DNA of 64,000 nt from CALDUY01 sp046350255 (GCA_046350255.1 JAXMAV010000005.1:62001-126000), one strand, 5' to 3'. Positions 8,685 to 18,078 are shown, counted from the first letter of the stretch. Translations and numbers: made by a program. Notes: a model not told the origin generated them from the letters alone.

Positions 8685-11600
8685 ATGACGAGCGCCGATC
8701 CACTCGACCTGTTTCTTCCCCCGGTGAAGGCCTGGTTCCGGAACACACTGGGGGAGCCGACGGCGCCCCAACGGCAGGGATGGCCCAGCATCGCTGCGGG
8801 ACAACACACTCTCATCCTGGCCCCAACCGGCTCCGGAAAGACGCTGGCTGCCTTCCTGGCCTGCCTCGATCATCTTTGGCGGCAGCCGGATCTCGGAAGG
8901 GGGGTCCGGGTGCTGTATGTGTCGCCGCTGAAGGCGCTGAACAACGACATCCATCGCAACCTGAAGGTACCCCTGGAAGGGGTGGCTGCGATGGCGCGCA
9001 CGCTGGGGTTCGCGCTGCCGACGCTGGAAGCGGCCGTGCGGACGGGAGACACGCCGACGACCGAGCGGCAGCGATTGGTACGCCGTCCGCCTCACGTACT
9101 CATCACCACGCCCGAGTCGCTCAACCTGATGCTGACTTCTCGCGCGCGAGACACACTTCGAAACGTCAGGCATGTAATCGTCGATGAAATTCATGCCCTG
9201 TGCGGCAACAAGCGCGGCGTGTTCCTGGCCCTGCTACTTGAGCGGCTCGAGTCGTTGCAGCAACATGGCTCCTTTGTCCGTATTGGTCTATCTGCGACAC
9301 AACGCCCCCTGGAGGAGGTGGCTCGCTACCTCGGCGGTCAACAAACGGTGGTATCGGAGACTGCGCACCGTCAACAAACGGTGGGTACGGAGCGGTGGAA
9401 GGGACGATCGGTGACGATCGTGGACGCGGGGCTGCGGAAGGATGTGGACCTGGGTGTCATCAATCCCGTCGAGCAGTTCGGGCCGTTGCCGGAACAGTCG
9501 GTGTGGCCTTCGATCTACCGAGTGCTCAGCGATTTGATCCGCAGTCATCGCTCGACCATCGTGTTTACGAACGACCGACGATCAGCGGAGCGAATCACCT
9601 CGTTTCTCAACGATGACGACGACCTGGCCCGGGCGCATCATGGTTCGGTGGACCTGGAACGGCGGCAGGAGATCGAGGTGGCGCTGAAGGAAGGGCGGCT
9701 GCCGGCGGTGGTGGCGACGGCCTCGCTGGAGATGGGTATCGACATGGGAGCGGTGGACCTGGTGTGCCAGGTAGCGTCACCGGGGAATGTGGCGAGGGCG
9801 CTGCAGCGCGTGGGCCGGGCGGGCCACCTGGTGGGGCAGAAAAGCAAGGGGCGGTTCATCCCGCGGATGCCGGCCGACCTGCTCGAGCAGACCGTGCTGT
9901 TGAGCGAGATGCGCGCGGGCCGCGTCGAAGAATTGCGCATACCTTCAGGCTGTCTCGACGTGCTGGCTCAGCAGCTGGTGGCGATGGTGGCGATGGAGGA
10001 ATGGTCGGTTCCAGACCTTTTCGCGCTGGTTCGACGAGCCTACCCCTACCGCGATCTGTCGGCGCAGGCGTTTGAGACGACGCTGGAGATGATCAGCGGG
10101 CGTTATCGCTTTACCGGGTCGGAGGCGAGCCGGGCGGGCACCATGGAGGCGCTGCAACCGCGCATCAGCTGGGACCGTCTGCGCAACCGGGTGGCGGCCC
10201 TGCCGGGGAGTCAGTCGCTGGTGCTGGCGAATGGCGGGACGATTCCCGACACCGGGCAATATGCCGCCTATCTGGCCAATGGGACGCGCATCGGCGAACT
10301 CGACGAGGAGTTCATCTACGAACGACGGGTCGGCGAGGCATTCCTGCTGGGGACCAACTCGTGGCGGCTGGAGCGCATCGACAGCGATCGCGTCATCGTC
10401 AGCCCTGCTGAGGGAGCCCCGGCCATCGTGCCGTTCTGGCGCGGCGAGGGCATTGGGCGCAGTTACGACCTGGGTGTGGCCATTGGGGCGTTTCTGCGCG
10501 AAATGGCAGCCCGATTGACACAGGGCGATTGCACGAGCTGGTTACGCGAGCAGTATGGGCTTGACGCTGCGGCAGCACATAGTCTGCATCACCACGTGAG
10601 TCGGCAGCTGATCACCACCGGGGCGCTGCCGACCGATCGGACCCTGATCATCGAAGCATCGCGGGATCAGCTGGGAGACTGGCAGGTGCTACTGCTGAGT
10701 CCGCTGGGGAAACGGCTGCACCTGGCGCTGCGCTTCGCGCTGGAATCTCGGCTGCGGGCCCGGCTGGGGTATGCTCCCCAGTGTTTGCACCACGATGACG
10801 GCATCCTCGTGCGGTTGACCGACGCCGAGGAACCGATGCTCGATCTATTGCAGGGGCTAACGCCAGCCAATGTGGAGGAGATGATCCTGAATGAGCTGGC
10901 GGATAGTGCTCTGTTTGCCCTCCGCTTTCGGCAAAATGCGGCGCGTTCACTGCTCATGCCGCGCGGGCAATCGGGGCGGCGCGCTCCGCTGTGGTTGCAG
11001 CGCATGCGCGGGCGCGATCTCCTGCAGGTTGCGCGGCGCCATGCCGATTTTCCCGTGGTGGTGGAGACGTTCCGTGAGTGTCTCCACGATCATCTCGACC
11101 TTCCGCGTTTACAGGAGTTGTTGCGCGGCATCATGGCAGGAGAAATCGAGGTGATCACCCGGCGAGCCGACACGCCGTCGCCGTTCGGGTCCGGGCTGTT
11201 GTTCGCGTTCACGGCCGCATTCATGTATCAATACGACTCGGTGGAGAAGGATGGGCCATCGAGCCAGCCGCTTGATCGCGACCTGCTCCAGCAGCTGCTG
11301 CAACCGGAAAGCCAGGCACACCTCCTCGACCCGCGTGCAGTCTACCAGGTGGAGCGCAGGCTGCGCGGTATGGGGTTGATGCCACGCAACGTGGCCGAGA
11401 TGGCCGAGTGGCTGCGTCGGCTGGGCGACCTGACCGACGAGGAGTGCGAGGGGCCGATGCGCGGGCTACTGGCCGAGCTGCAGGCCGATGGGCGCGCGCG
11501 GGTGATTGAGTTGCCAACGGTTAGCCGACCGCGCCGCTGGATTCTCGCGGAGGAAGAAGGTCTTTATCAGACTGCGTTCGGACTGGATAGTTCCCGGCCC

Positions 11601-13100
11601 GCCGAGATGGAGTCGGCGGCTACGTTTCTGCTCGAGCGCTTTCTGTGCACACATGCACTGGTGGGTCTTGAGGACATTCTGGCACGGTATCCGTTCGAGC
11701 GCGCCTGGGCGCAACGCCAGCTAACCCAATGGGTACGAACGGGACGCGTGGTGGCGGTGGCAGGGCGTGAGCCAGGGGAAGCGCCGACCTACGCCGCACC
11801 GGAGAATCTGGAACAGGTACAGCGGGCGAGCCTGGGACTTCTACGGCGTGAGGTGATCACCTGCCAGCCGGGGCAATTCTGCGACTTTGTGCTGCGCTGG
11901 CAGTATGCCCATCCCGAAACCCGGGTGGGCGGAAGCGAGGGGCTGAACCGGGTGCTGGAGCGCCTGCAAGGCTGCCCGTTAGGAGGGGAAATCTGGGAGC
12001 GCAGCGTTCTGCCGGCAAGGGTGCTGGAGTATCAATCGCGCTGGATGAACGAGTGGATCGCGGGCGGCTCCGGCGTCTGGGTGGCACATGGGGCGTCCGA
12101 AGTGGCATTTCTGGGTCGGCCGCTCCTGGGACAGCTGGCGGCGCCAACGCTGGCCGAGGGTGAAGTGTTTGCCGAGGAAGCCGAAAAGGTGGCGGCTCGC
12201 TTGCACGAGCAGGGAGCGTCATTTGTGACCGATCTGGCCAGTGACACCGGGCTGACACCTAGCGCAGTGCGCAAGGCACTGTGGCAGCTGGCGCGAGCGG
12301 GACGAGTAAGCAACGATCAGCTGGACGTGCTGCGCAAGGGCGAACCAGACGAGCTAACCGGGGAGCCGTCGCGCACTGGACCGTCGCTGCGATCACTGCG
12401 TCGAATGGCGATGCAGAAACCGGAGGGGCGCTGGTCACTGTTACGCTGGGGCAAACCGGGGCCAGAGGAACTGGGTCTGGTGCAGTGTCATCTCTTGCTT
12501 CAGTGGTTTGGCGTGGTAGCACGCGAGCTGTCGCAGGGCGTGACTGGGCTGTTGCCGTGGCGCATCCTCTACGAGGTGCTCAACCGGCTTGAGCTGACCG
12601 GGGAGGTTCGCCGTGGCTATTTCGTCGAGGGGTTGTCGGGGGCGCAGTTCGCGCTACCGGAAGCGGTGGAACTGTTACAGCAAAGTCACGCCCCTGCCAC
12701 GATCGCAGCGCCGGCGGTGCTACTCAACAGCATGGATCCGGCCAACCTGTATGGCTCCGGAGCGCCTTTTGACATCCCACTGCTCGATGGTGGAGTTCGG
12801 TCGTTGCAGCGTCGACCGGGCAACTGGGTGACGCTTCGCGCGGGCAAGCCGGTGCTTCTCATCGAGGCGCAGGGCAAGAAGATAACGGCGCTGGCCAGCA
12901 CCAGCCGAGAGGATCAAGCGGCCGCGGTCCTGACCTTGCCGGGGATGCTCGACCCAGGTGTGGCGGGGCACCTGCGGCGGATTACCGTGGAGGAGTGGAA
13001 TGGCAAGCCAGTGACGGCAGGCGAGGGGCGAGAATTGCTGGAGCAGGCAGGGTTCGTGCGCGATTATCAGGCGATGACGCTGTATGGCGCTTACCGGTAA
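8685..13100 (+). CDS. lhr: Lhr-type large ATP-dependent helicase
   Basis: The 1471-aa protein is close in length to the long Lhr helicases. Two RecA domains come first: Walker A APTGSGKT near residue 47, motif II VIVDEIHALCG, motif III GLSATQRP, and motif VI QRVGRAGH. The winged-helix and Lhr-core domains follow, and then the long C-terminal region of bacterial Lhr with several winged-helix-like segments (for example ASFVTDLASDTGLTPSAVRKALWQLARAGRVS). Lhr is a 3'-5' translocase active on RNA:DNA hybrids and tied to DNA repair. No Lhr-associated metallophosphoesterase or nuclease lies next to it. Inside the frame, a 15-bp direct repeat at 9337-9351 and 9370-9384 creates an 11-residue duplication near the end of RecA domain 1. 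Confidence 0.92.
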   Translation: MTSADPLDLFLPPVKAWFRNTLGEPTAPQRQGWPSIAAGQHTLILAPTGSGKTLAAFLACLDHLWRQPDLGRGVRVLYVSPLKALNNDIHRNLKVPLEGVAAMARTLGFALPTLEAAVRTGDTPTTERQRLVRRPPHVLITTPESLNLMLTSRARDTLRNVRHVIVDEIHALCGNKRGVFLALLLERLESLQQHGSFVRIGLSATQRPLEEVARYLGGQQTVVSETAHRQQTVGTERWKGRSVTIVDAGLRKDVDLGVINPVEQFGPLPEQSVWPSIYRVLSDLIRSHRSTIVFTNDRRSAERITSFLNDDDDLARAHHGSVDLERRQEIEVALKEGRLPAVVATASLEMGIDMGAVDLVCQVASPGNVARALQRVGRAGHLVGQKSKGRFIPRMPADLLEQTVLLSEMRAGRVEELRIPSGCLDVLAQQLVAMVAMEEWSVPDLFALVRRAYPYRDLSAQAFETTLEMISGRYRFTGSEASRAGTMEALQPRISWDRLRNRVAALPGSQSLVLANGGTIPDTGQYAAYLANGTRIGELDEEFIYERRVGEAFLLGTNSWRLERIDSDRVIVSPAEGAPAIVPFWRGEGIGRSYDLGVAIGAFLREMAARLTQGDCTSWLREQYGLDAAAAHSLHHHVSRQLITTGALPTDRTLIIEASRDQLGDWQVLLLSPLGKRLHLALRFALESRLRARLGYAPQCLHHDDGILVRLTDAEEPMLDLLQGLTPANVEEMILNELADSALFALRFRQNAARSLLMPRGQSGRRAPLWLQRMRGRDLLQVARRHADFPVVVETFRECLHDHLDLPRLQELLRGIMAGEIEVITRRADTPSPFGSGLLFAFTAAFMYQYDSVEKDGPSSQPLDRDLLQQLLQPESQAHLLDPRAVYQVERRLRGMGLMPRNVAEMAEWLRRLGDLTDEECEGPMRGLLAELQADGRARVIELPTVSRPRRWILAEEEGLYQTAFGLDSSRPAEMESAATFLLERFLCTHALVGLEDILARYPFERAWAQRQLTQWVRTGRVVAVAGREPGEAPTYAAPENLEQVQRASLGLLRREVITCQPGQFCDFVLRWQYAHPETRVGGSEGLNRVLERLQGCPLGGEIWERSVLPARVLEYQSRWMNEWIAGGSGVWVAHGASEVAFLGRPLLGQLAAPTLAEGEVFAEEAEKVAARLHEQGASFVTDLASDTGLTPSAVRKALWQLARAGRVSNDQLDVLRKGEPDELTGEPSRTGPSLRSLRRMAMQKPEGRWSLLRWGKPGPEELGLVQCHLLLQWFGVVARELSQGVTGLLPWRILYEVLNRLELTGEVRRGYFVEGLSGAQFALPEAVELLQQSHAPATIAAPAVLLNSMDPANLYGSGAPFDIPLLDGGVRSLQRRPGNWVTLRAGKPVLLIEAQGKKITALASTSREDQAAAVLTLPGMLDPGVAGHLRRITVEEWNGKPVTAGEGRELLEQAGFVRDYQAMTLYGAYR

Positions 13101-13186
13101 ACGTTCTTCTCGCAACGAGGGGGCCGGAGGAATATGATGGGCTACATCGTGGGATGGCGTCTGCCTGAGTGTCGGGGAGGTGAACC

Positions 13187-14035
13187 ATGGCGGTTGTCGG
13201 GATTCGCAATGTGGCAATGACGGTGCTTCTGGGGATGCTGACCTCGGGGCAGGTGTGGGCGCAGGAGAAGGCTGGCGGTGAGAATCCCAACGAGCCCAAG
13301 CCAGCGAACGTGGTGTTTCGGCTTGTGGCAGATGCGACCCTGACGGTGGATGGCGAAAAGACGACCCAGACGGGATCGACAAGGCGGTTCGTTACTCCAC
13401 CATTGAAGGCGGGGCGCAAGTACGCCTACAACGCCGTGGCGGTGTGGGAGCCGAACAACTATACCCGAATAACCCGATCGCGAAAGTTCCATGTGGTGGC
13501 CGGCGGCGAGGTGGAGGTGGACCTGCGGAAGGAAGACCCCGCGCAGCCGGATCACATCTTCGTCCGCTATGTCCCCACTCCGCAGGCGGTCGTCGATGCG
13601 ATGCTGAAGCTGGGTAAGGTGAGCGCGGGCGACGTGGTATATGACCTGGGATGCGGTGACGGGCGCATTCCCATCACCGCAGTGTCGAAGTTTTCGGCGA
13701 AGCGCGGTGTCGGAGTGGATCTCGATCCGCAGCGCATCAAGGAGTCGCGCGAGAACGCCAAACGCGACATGGTCGAGGACAAGGTCGAGTTTCGTCAGGA
13801 GGATGTGACAAAGCTGAAGGACATCAAGGATGCCACGGTGGTGACGCTGTACCTGGGCGAGGACCTGAACCGGTTACTGAAGCCGATTCTTCTGAAAGAG
13901 CTGAAGCCAGGGACGCGGGTAGTCTCGCATCGTTTTCTGATGGGCGACTGGAAGCCGGAGAAGACGGAGGAACTGACGGTCAGCGGGGTGAAGTTCAAGC
14001 TGCACTACTGGACCATTCCTGCGCGCGACAAATGA
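13187..14035 (+). CDS. Exported TIGR03000-domain protein fused to a SAM methyltransferase-like domain
   Basis: The 282-aa protein begins with a signal peptide that ends near QVWAQ. A beta domain of the planctomycete TIGR03000 type follows at about residues 40-110, with LTVDGEKTTQTGSTRRFVTP and GRKYAYNAVAVW as its hallmarks. Residues 130-280 form a class I Rossmann methyltransferase domain with motif I VYDLGCGDGRI and an acidic residue after strand 2 (GVGVDLDPQRI). SAM is not known to be plentiful in the periplasm, so an exported methyltransferase would be unusual. Export could instead be misjudged, or the domain may bind another ligand. The gene begins 87 bp after lhr on the same strand, and its stop lies 16 bp from the convergent corA stop. 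Confidence 0.82.
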   Translation: MAVVGIRNVAMTVLLGMLTSGQVWAQEKAGGENPNEPKPANVVFRLVADATLTVDGEKTTQTGSTRRFVTPPLKAGRKYAYNAVAVWEPNNYTRITRSRKFHVVAGGEVEVDLRKEDPAQPDHIFVRYVPTPQAVVDAMLKLGKVSAGDVVYDLGCGDGRIPITAVSKFSAKRGVGVDLDPQRIKESRENAKRDMVEDKVEFRQEDVTKLKDIKDATVVTLYLGEDLNRLLKPILLKELKPGTRVVSHRFLMGDWKPEKTEELTVSGVKFKLHYWTIPARDK

Positions 14036-14051
14036 ACGACGCAGGCGGACC

Positions 14052-15122
14052 CTAGATCCACTTCATCCAGCGGAAGAACAGTGAGGCGACCCCACCGGCG
14101 CAGAGCATCAGGCCGATGACGAGTGGGAAGCCATAGGAGGCGTTCTTGAAGTCGGGCCAGACGTTCAACTCGAAGTTCATGCCGTAGATGCCGGCAATGA
14201 GCGTCATGGGCAGGACAGTGGTGGAGATCATGGTGAGGACCTTCATGATCTCGTTGAGCTTGTTGGCCTGAGAGGCGAGCAGGGTTTGCATGAGGTCGGT
14301 GACCATTTCCCGCGAGGCTTCCATCAGGTCGGAGAAGCGGAGGAGATGGTCGTAGACGTTGCGGTAGTATGCCATTTCACGCTGATTGATCAGCTCGAAA
14401 TCGCCACGGGCCAGCCTGGCCAGCACTTCACGCTCGTAGATCATGGTTTTTCGCATGGCGATGACGCCATGCTTGAGGGAGAGCAGCTGGGACAGCAGGT
14501 TCGAGGACGGTTGCGAGAAGACCTGGACTTCCAGGTTATCAAGTGAGTCATCGACCTTGTCGAGCAGGGGAGCATATTCATCGACCATCACGTCGAGCAC
14601 GAGATGGAAGAGATAGTCAGGCCCGCGGCCCAACTGGGTTTCGTGCTTCCTTAGAAAGAGAATCAGCTCGTCGATGGAGGCCAACTGCTGGTAGTGGTGA
14701 GTGATGAGGATCTTATCGGTGAAGACAGCACTGAGTTGCACAGTGATATAGTGGTGCGAGGTGGACTCGATTTCCTCCCTGATGAGCTTGAGCGCGGTGG
14801 GATGCAGCGGGTTGACGATGACAAGCAGGTAGTCGGGGAACTCTTCGACCTTGGAGAGGTGCGGATGATCGCCGGGGTGGTTGCGCGTGTAGGTGATGTC
14901 TTCTAGCGAGAGGGTGTGGATTGGGTAGAACTGACGGAGGATGAGCGCTTCTTCCTCGGGGGTAGGATCTTCGAGGTCGATCCAGAGGGCATCGGGAATG
15001 GCGGAGGGCGGAGGTAGCAATTCGACTCCGCCACGTTCGCAAGTTCTGGAAGCTTCGTCCCAGCGGTGGATGCGAATCAAATTTGCACACTCCGTCGAGG
15101 ACCTATCAGAGGTTGATTTCAC
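14052..15122 (-). CDS. corA: CorA-family magnesium/cobalt transporter
   Basis: The 356-aa protein has the CorA layout: a large cytoplasmic N-domain, a long helix (EVLARLARGDFELINQREMAYYR..), and two C-terminal membrane segments. The first ends in the signature YGMNF, which forms the selectivity filter, and the second is FPLVIGLMLCAGGVASLFF. Five copies form the channel in known members, passing Mg2+ or Co2+. I used the GTG at 15122, which overlaps the cysteine desulfurase gene by 17 bp. A start slightly downstream cannot be excluded, since the first residues are not conserved. Confidence 0.88.
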   Translation of the reverse strand: MKSTSDRSSTECANLIRIHRWDEASRTCERGGVELLPPPSAIPDALWIDLEDPTPEEEALILRQFYPIHTLSLEDITYTRNHPGDHPHLSKVEEFPDYLLVIVNPLHPTALKLIREEIESTSHHYITVQLSAVFTDKILITHHYQQLASIDELILFLRKHETQLGRGPDYLFHLVLDVMVDEYAPLLDKVDDSLDNLEVQVFSQPSSNLLSQLLSLKHGVIAMRKTMIYEREVLARLARGDFELINQREMAYYRNVYDHLLRFSDLMEASREMVTDLMQTLLASQANKLNEIMKVLTMISTTVLPMTLIAGIYGMNFELNVWPDFKNASYGFPLVIGLMLCAGGVASLFFRWMKWI

Positions 15123-16245
15123 GCAAGGCGTTCACCAAAGCATCGATATCATCGGCGGTGCTGAAGGGGCCAGGACTGACGCGAACGGCGCCATCGGGGA
15201 AGGTGCCCAGAGCGCGGTGGATGTAGGGGGCGCAGTGCAAGCCCGGCCGAATGGCGATGTCAAACGCTTCATCGAGGATGCCACCCAGCTCGGGGGCGGG
15301 CAGAGTGTCGCTGCGGAAGCTGATGGTGCCGACCCGGCGGGCATGATCGCGATGGCCGAACACGGTGAACCCCAGCTGATCGAGTTGCTGCCACAACCGT
15401 TCGACGAGTTCGACCTCGTGGGCGTGAATGCTGGCAAGACCACGTTCCTCGACAAAGCGGATGCCAGCGCTGAGCCCGGCGATGCCGAGCACATTGGGTG
15501 TTCCGCCCTCCAGGTAGTAGGGGAACTCGCGCGGCTGGGTTTCGCTGGAGGAGTCTCCTCCAGTGCCTCCCTCGCGCCAGGGACGCAGGCGGGCGCGCGG
15601 GCCAACGTACAGCGCGCCGGTTCCGGTGGGAGCCATGAGCGATTTGTGGCCGGGGAATGCGAGCAGATCGATGTTCATCGCCTGTACGTCGATGGGGACG
15701 ACGCCTGCGGTCTGGGCGGCATCCACCAGGAACAACAGGTCGGCTTCCCGGGCAATGCGGCCGACGTCGGAAATGGGCTGAATAGTTCCGACAACATTGC
15801 TAGCGTGGGTGATGGCGATGAGTCGGGTGCGCGGAGTGATGGCCCGGCGAATGGAGTCGGGATCGATGGTGCCACCCGCATCGGCGGAGATGCGCGTCAG
15901 GCTGATGCGGTCGGCGAGTTCCAGGGCACGAAGGGGACGACTGACGCTGTTGTGCTCTAGGTCGGTGGTGATGACGTGGTCGCCATCTTGAAGGACACCC
16001 TTGAAGGCCATGTTGAGGGCGTCAGTGCAGTTGAGGGTAAAGATCCAGCGTTCGGGTTCCATGCCACGGAACAGCTGGTTTAAGGCATGCCGGCAGTCGT
16101 CGAGGGCACGTTCAGCTCCCAGGGCCATTTTGTGGCCGGCGCGGCCGGGGTTGGCCAGGCTGGTGCGAGCAAACGCATCCATGGCCCGATAGACCGCCTC
16201 GGGCTTGGGGAAACTGGTCGCTGCGTTATCGAGATAAATGGTCAT
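15106..16245 (-). CDS. Cysteine desulfurase, class V PLP aminotransferase
   Basis: The 379-aa protein is a group II (SufS/Csd-like) cysteine desulfurase. The PLP lysine is Lys201 in FPGHKSLMAPTG, the PLP-phosphate and His motifs are TDLEHNS and VDAAQTAG, and the catalytic Cys338 lies in RPGLHCAPYIH on the late loop. It should strip sulfur from cysteine and hold it as a persulfide. Its place downstream of a ThiF/MoeB-type E1 and a MoaD/ThiS-type carrier implies that the sulfur feeds the carrier's C-terminus. The subfamily resembles the EF2568-type aminotransferases. The start ATG is at 16245, and 85 bp separate it from the upstream E1 gene. Confidence 0.9.
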   Translation of the reverse strand: MTIYLDNAATSFPKPEAVYRAMDAFARTSLANPGRAGHKMALGAERALDDCRHALNQLFRGMEPERWIFTLNCTDALNMAFKGVLQDGDHVITTDLEHNSVSRPLRALELADRISLTRISADAGGTIDPDSIRRAITPRTRLIAITHASNVVGTIQPISDVGRIAREADLLFLVDAAQTAGVVPIDVQAMNIDLLAFPGHKSLMAPTGTGALYVGPRARLRPWREGGTGGDSSSETQPREFPYYLEGGTPNVLGIAGLSAGIRFVEERGLASIHAHEVELVERLWQQLDQLGFTVFGHRDHARRVGTISFRSDTLPAPELGGILDEAFDIAIRPGLHCAPYIHRALGTFPDGAVRVSPGPFSTADDIDALVNALREINL

Positions 16246-16330
16246 GGCTGCTCAGGTCGAAGGTGTGAGGCCGGGAGAAGCGGGCGTGGCGGAGCTCCCG
16301 GCACGCGAGAATGACCATCCCCTGGCATCG

Positions 16331-17368
16331 TCAATGGCCAATGTACCGGGCGTACAGCGTGCGCGCCTTCTCGGTGTCGTTGGTGCCCTTGATGATGGCC
16401 CGTCCATCGGGGAACACAGTAAACTCATAGGATTCGACGCTGAACTTGAGGAGAAAGCGGTTGAAGCTAACTTCTCCCATGGTGCCCAGGTGGCGCGCCA
16501 TCTCCTCGAAATTGAGCCGGCTGGGCGTCCGGTGCGACACCTGCACGGCGTTGCGTCCGCACAGGCTGGTGGTCTGCGAGCCGTGAGCACCATCGAGCCA
16601 CTCAAAGCGGCGATGCTTGCAGCAGGGACAATCGACTTTGCCGAGCAGCGGAGCCACCTTGATGCGGCGATGGATGTTATCCCAGATGTCGAGGTAGGTC
16701 AGCTCACGATTCACCTGATCGAGGTTGCCGGTCAGGATCTTGATTGCCTCGGTGGCTTGCAGGCTAGCCACGATGTTGACGATCGGTCCCAGCACGCCGG
16801 CGGTTTCGCAGGTGCCGGCCTCGCCGGGGGAGGGGGCGGCTTCAAACACGCAGCGAAGACAGGGCGTTTCGCCGGGCAGGATGGGCAGCACCTGGCCATG
16901 GCTGCCGATGCAACCGCCGTAAACCCAGGGCTTGTTCAGCTTCACCGCCACATCGTTGATCAGGTAGCGAATCTCGAAGTTATCAGTGCCATCGAGAATA
17001 AGGTCGGCATCCTCGCACAGCGCCACGATGTTGGTCCGATCGATGTCGGTCACCACCGACTCAATCGTGATCTGGGAGTTGATAGCCCGGAGCTTACGCG
17101 CGGCGGCTTCCGCCTTGGGTAGTTGTTCGGCGACGTCGTTCTCGTCGAAGAGGACCTGGCGTTGCAGGTTACTGGTTTCGATGAAGTCGCGATCGACGAC
17201 GCGGACGTGACCGACCCCGGCACGCACCAGAACATTAGCCAGCACCGTACCAAGTGCGCCGCAGCCGCACAGGGTTACTCGCGCCTGCTGGAGCTTGCGC
17301 TGGCCGGCCTCGCCAATACCGTAAAATCGCATCTGCCGACTGTAGCGATCGAGCGTGGGGTCCATCAT
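16331..17368 (-). CDS. ThiF/MoeB/HesA-type E1 adenylyltransferase
   Basis: The 345-aa protein adenylates the C-terminal glycine of a ubiquitin-like sulfur carrier. The nucleotide-binding loop is GCGALGT at 35-41, with the conserved RQVLF arginine just after. Zinc ligands are CLRC (170-173) and CPCC (247-250). Cys187 in GTCETAGVLGP matches the crossover-loop cysteine. After residue 260 comes an 85-residue C-terminal domain instead of a rhodanese, containing SLCGRNAVQV with Cys270, a possible persulfide site. Its first four bases overlap the stop of the unknown gene upstream. With the MoaD/ThiS protein and cysteine desulfurase beside it, this is a complete sulfur-relay core. Confidence 0.9.
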   Translation of the reverse strand: MMDPTLDRYSRQMRFYGIGEAGQRKLQQARVTLCGCGALGTVLANVLVRAGVGHVRVVDRDFIETSNLQRQVLFDENDVAEQLPKAEAAARKLRAINSQITIESVVTDIDRTNIVALCEDADLILDGTDNFEIRYLINDVAVKLNKPWVYGGCIGSHGQVLPILPGETPCLRCVFEAAPSPGEAGTCETAGVLGPIVNIVASLQATEAIKILTGNLDQVNRELTYLDIWDNIHRRIKVAPLLGKVDCPCCKHRRFEWLDGAHGSQTTSLCGRNAVQVSHRTPSRLNFEEMARHLGTMGEVSFNRFLLKFSVESYEFTVFPDGRAIIKGTNDTEKARTLYARYIGH

Positions 17369-17721
17369 TCGGCCTCTTCCTGGTCTTCGGGTTCGAGTCC
17401 GAGGTCGGACAGGAACGATTTCAGTGTCTGGATGTGTCCCTTGGGCCAGCGCTGCTGGCGGGCGAAGGCGACCAGGCAGGCCATGTCCTCGCGGAGCCGG
17501 ATGCGCTGGCCCGGTTGGAGTCGTTGCAAGTACCCAACCATGCCCTGCAGCGCTTCCTCGGCGGCATCTGGGTTGACGATCTGCTCCGTGGAACCGCTCA
17601 GGAAGACGATACCGTGGAGCACCGCAAGCCAGAACGGATCGATCTCGAGTTCAGCGGGTATTTCGGGAAAGAGAGCGGCTCCGTCCGGTACCTCGCCCAG
17701 GTGGTCATCCCCGGGTTCCAT
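17365..17721 (-). CDS. Small protein of unknown function between sulfur carrier and E1
   Basis: The 118-aa protein has no domain that I recognise. The start is the ATG at 17721, one base after the sulfur carrier stop. The longer frame upstream merely overlaps that gene. The fold looks all-helical, with helices around residues 25-45 (FWLAVLHGIVFL), 49-65 (DAAEEALQGMVGYL) and 70-110, and an acidic tail. It lacks JAMM/MPN metalloprotease motifs and zinc-binding cysteines, so it is not the Mec+ carboxypeptidase of the mycobacterial CysO route. Its stop overlaps the E1 start by four bases. I infer a partner in sulfur transfer from position alone. Confidence 0.75.
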   Translation of the reverse strand: MEPGDDHLGEVPDGAALFPEIPAELEIDPFWLAVLHGIVFLSGSTEQIVNPDAAEEALQGMVGYLQRLQPGQRIRLREDMACLVAFARQQRWPKGHIQTLKSFLSDLGLEPEDQEEAE

Positions 17722-17722
17722 T

Positions 17723-17995
17723 TCAGCCTCCGGCCACGGCGGGAATGATGGCCAGCTGATCGCCATCCTTGACCGGGGTGGCCAGGCTGTCGAGGTAGCG
17801 GATGTCCTCGTCGTTGAGGTAAATGTTGACGAACCTGCGCAGCTGGCCGTTGTCGAAGATGCGCCCGGTCAGCCCGGGATACTGGGTGCCCAGGTGGTCG
17901 AGAACCGCTTGAACGGAGGCTCCGCTGGCCTCGACGATGGTCTTGCCGTCGGTGTGCTGTCGCATCGGTGCGGGTATCTGAACTTTCACGGCCAT
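17723..17995 (-). CDS. MoaD/ThiS-family sulfur-carrier protein
   Basis: The 90-aa protein has a beta-grasp fold and ends in ...IIPAVAGG, the diglycine tail that is adenylated and thiocarboxylated in sulfur carriers. The middle matches MoaD (VQAVLDHLGTQYPGL, RRFVNIYLNDEDIRYLDSLATPV). I chose the ATG at 17995 because AAGGAG precedes it by eight bases. It follows threonine synthase by 164 bp and begins the tight carrier, unknown, E1 chain. No MoaE, ThiG or molybdopterin gene is in the window, so the acceptor is probably neither thiamine nor molybdenum cofactor. Cysteine or homocysteine synthesis by a PLP enzyme is the more likely outlet. Confidence 0.9.
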   Translation of the reverse strand: MAVKVQIPAPMRQHTDGKTIVEASGASVQAVLDHLGTQYPGLTGRIFDNGQLRRFVNIYLNDEDIRYLDSLATPVKDGDQLAIIPAVAGG

Positions 17996-18078
17996 CCACA
18001 AACTCCTTGGTGCAGAAAACAACCCGTGCCGAGCTGGCGCAGGCGGCAGGGAAGGCGAGGGCGCGGTACAAACCGGGA

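Noticed and set aside
17365..17766. JAMM/MPN protease (Mec+-like) in the sulfur cluster
   Set aside because: The small protein lacks the HxH..D metal motif required for that family.
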